Positions 63,261-64,000 of a stretch of 64,000 nucleotides of DNA are shown piece by piece; position 1 is the first letter of the stretch; the number at the start of each line of letters is the position of its first letter. Made by a program: the position numbers and the translations under genes. Source of the DNA: Casimicrobiaceae bacterium (GTDB lineage: Bacteria > Pseudomonadota > Gammaproteobacteria > Burkholderiales > Casimicrobiaceae); NCBI GenBank assembly GCA_026646885.1, contig JAPKHK010000008.1:165137-229136 (forward strand). Reading direction: 5' to 3'. A model generated the notes under the pieces. That model had not been told where the DNA came from. It searched no databases and worked only from the letters and a program-made list of their open reading frames with translations.

Positions 63261-64000
63261 CTAACGCGCCTGGCTGTCTTTCAGCAGCTTGCCCAAAAGG
63301 CTCTCCAAGCGCCCCAGGCGCGCCTTGAGGTCACTGATTTCGCGCTCCTTGTTGGCTACCACTTCGTTGAGCGCCTGTGTTGCCGCCAGCGCCACACCCG
63401 CCACATCGCTGGGCGAGATATGGCGCTCGTCGGTACCCAGGCCGAAGCGCGCGTGAAAGTCCTCGGCCAGGGGGCCGTAATGGCGCACGCCATTTTCATG
63501 CTTGTAGGCCCAGGTATAAAGCGGCAGGCGCGACACCGCATCGAGCACGGCATCGAGGCCCATGCCTGGCAAGAGATGCTTCTGCGTGCGACTGGACAAG
63601 TTGTTGAAGGTGCCGTTGACGGTGAGGGTGCCGTTCACGTCAACGGTGCTGACGCTTGCCACGCCAACACGCAACAGGTTGTTGTCCGCGCCAGTCGCAA
63701 TCTTAAACGGGACTCGGTTGCCTGTCAGATCGTCCGATACATTGAGACGGCCCGAAATGTTGTTCTTGAGATCCCAGCTCGCCAAAGAGTTGGTAAGGCG
63801 AATAAAGACCTGCGACCCGGCCGGAGACGTCTTGTTGATGTGCAAATTGGCGCTGGGCGAACCCGTCCCCAGACCCACATTGCCGCTTGCGGAAATATCC
63901 AGGCTGCTCGTCGGCGCGCCCGGGCGGATACGCAAAGGTAGACGGCTTCCGCTGGTCACGTCGCGCACGAAGAAGTTCGCCTCGTTGCTGGCGATATCCC
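63261..64000 (-). CDS. Endosialidase-chaperone (Peptidase_S74) repeat protein, partial
   Basis: The 245 visible residues enter from the right edge with no start codon and end at 63261. The N-terminal visible part holds the SNEANFFVRD...RIRPGAP...NVGLGTGSP repeats that recur in long surface/fibre proteins. The C-terminal 110 residues contain RTQKHLLPGMGLDAVLDAV, the trimerising intramolecular chaperone (S74) with its conserved Lys/His region, then a short coiled coil (EREISDLKARLGRLESLL). Such chaperones autocleave to release a trimeric stalk. Could be a phage-derived tail fibre or a bacterial surface protein; the N-terminus is needed to tell. Confidence 0.82.
   Translation of the reverse strand, partial: DIASNEANFFVRDVTSGSRLPLRIRPGAPTSSLDISASGNVGLGTGSPSANLHINKTSPAGSQVFIRLTNSLASWDLKNNISGRLNVSDDLTGNRVPFKIATGADNNLLRVGVASVSTVDVNGTLTVNGTFNNLSSRTQKHLLPGMGLDAVLDAVSRLPLYTWAYKHENGVRHYGPLAEDFHARFGLGTDERHISPSDVAGVALAATQALNEVVANKEREISDLKARLGRLESLLGKLLKDSQAR

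Noticed and set aside
61372..63264. 630-codon plus-strand frame
   Set aside because: Lies opposite the YgiQ gene, His/Arg/Gly-rich composition typical of a shadow frame.

Overview
The window is GC-rich (roughly 65% by eye), densely coded DNA from a bacterial chromosome. The gene set and order point to a betaproteobacterium: a hemC-hemD-hemX-hemY series, an OxyR with both redox cysteines, rph/rdgB/hemW together, ubiA, PHA-granule proteins and an IPTL-CTERM-like protein. I cannot name the genus. I see no rRNA, tRNA, CRISPR array, insertion sequence, prophage or recognisable defence island. Most of the window is housekeeping and lipid-metabolism DNA.

Layout. (1) 0-5.2 kb: a HIT protein (cut by the window edge) follows a very large FAD/Fe-S oxidoreductase on the minus strand; prmC follows on plus. 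(2) 5.2-8.8 kb: oxyR with its own ATAG-N7-CTAT site, a translationally coupled DUF3047 lipoprotein, a glycosyltransferase and a sugar epimerase. (3) 8.8-15.3 kb: rph, rdgB, hemW, an amidase, a pteridine-reductase-like SDR and a SAM methyltransferase, with a small IPTL-CTERM-like secreted protein inserted between rph and rdgB. (4) 15.4-23.3 kb: hemC, hemD, a 2-hydroxyacid dehydrogenase, hemX, hemY, a glycosyltransferase, an SDR and ubiA, all on plus and tightly packed. (5) 23.4-27.1 kb: a 1230-residue secreted protein with 14 RCC1 repeats, a DUF5648-like region and two BACON-like domains. (6) 27.2-29.6 kb: a complete three-gene radical SAM / AMMECR1 / MEMO operon. (7) 29.8-32.3 kb: a PEBP protein, uppP and two small unknown proteins.

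(8) 32.3-46.3 kb is one long minus-strand run for long-chain fatty-acid degradation: a PsrA-type TetR regulator, FadE, a thiolase, a DegV-type lipid-binding protein, an ECH-HAD enzyme, FadD, a thioesterase, an HAD-ECH enzyme with the opposite domain order, a second thiolase and an exported chalcone-isomerase-fold protein. A palindrome matching the PsrA operator consensus lies between psrA and a divergent aldehyde dehydrogenase. (9) 47.8-50.6 kb: a small unknown ORF, a GcvA-type LysR regulator, a sulfotransferase and a GNAT acetyltransferase.

(10) 50.7-60.8 kb looks like a storage-lipid neighbourhood: a PHA-granule-region protein, a FFLEELY-type protein, a Tat-exported small subunit with a GMC (long-chain alcohol type) oxidoreductase, two phasins, a patatin lipase, a TetR regulator, a TPR protein, a metallophosphoesterase, a wax-ester synthase/DGAT and an acyl-CoA-binding protein. 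Both phasin genes carry the same promoter-like element (TTGCTC-N13-TAAA(C/A)T). (11) 61-64 kb: a YgiQ-type radical SAM protein and the C-terminal part of an endosialidase-chaperone (S74) protein cut by the edge.

Taken together, regions 8-10 can be read as a fatty alcohol/aldehyde to fatty acid to acyl-CoA route, with acyl-CoA either oxidised or stored as wax ester, triacylglycerol or PHA. That integration is inference from gene content.
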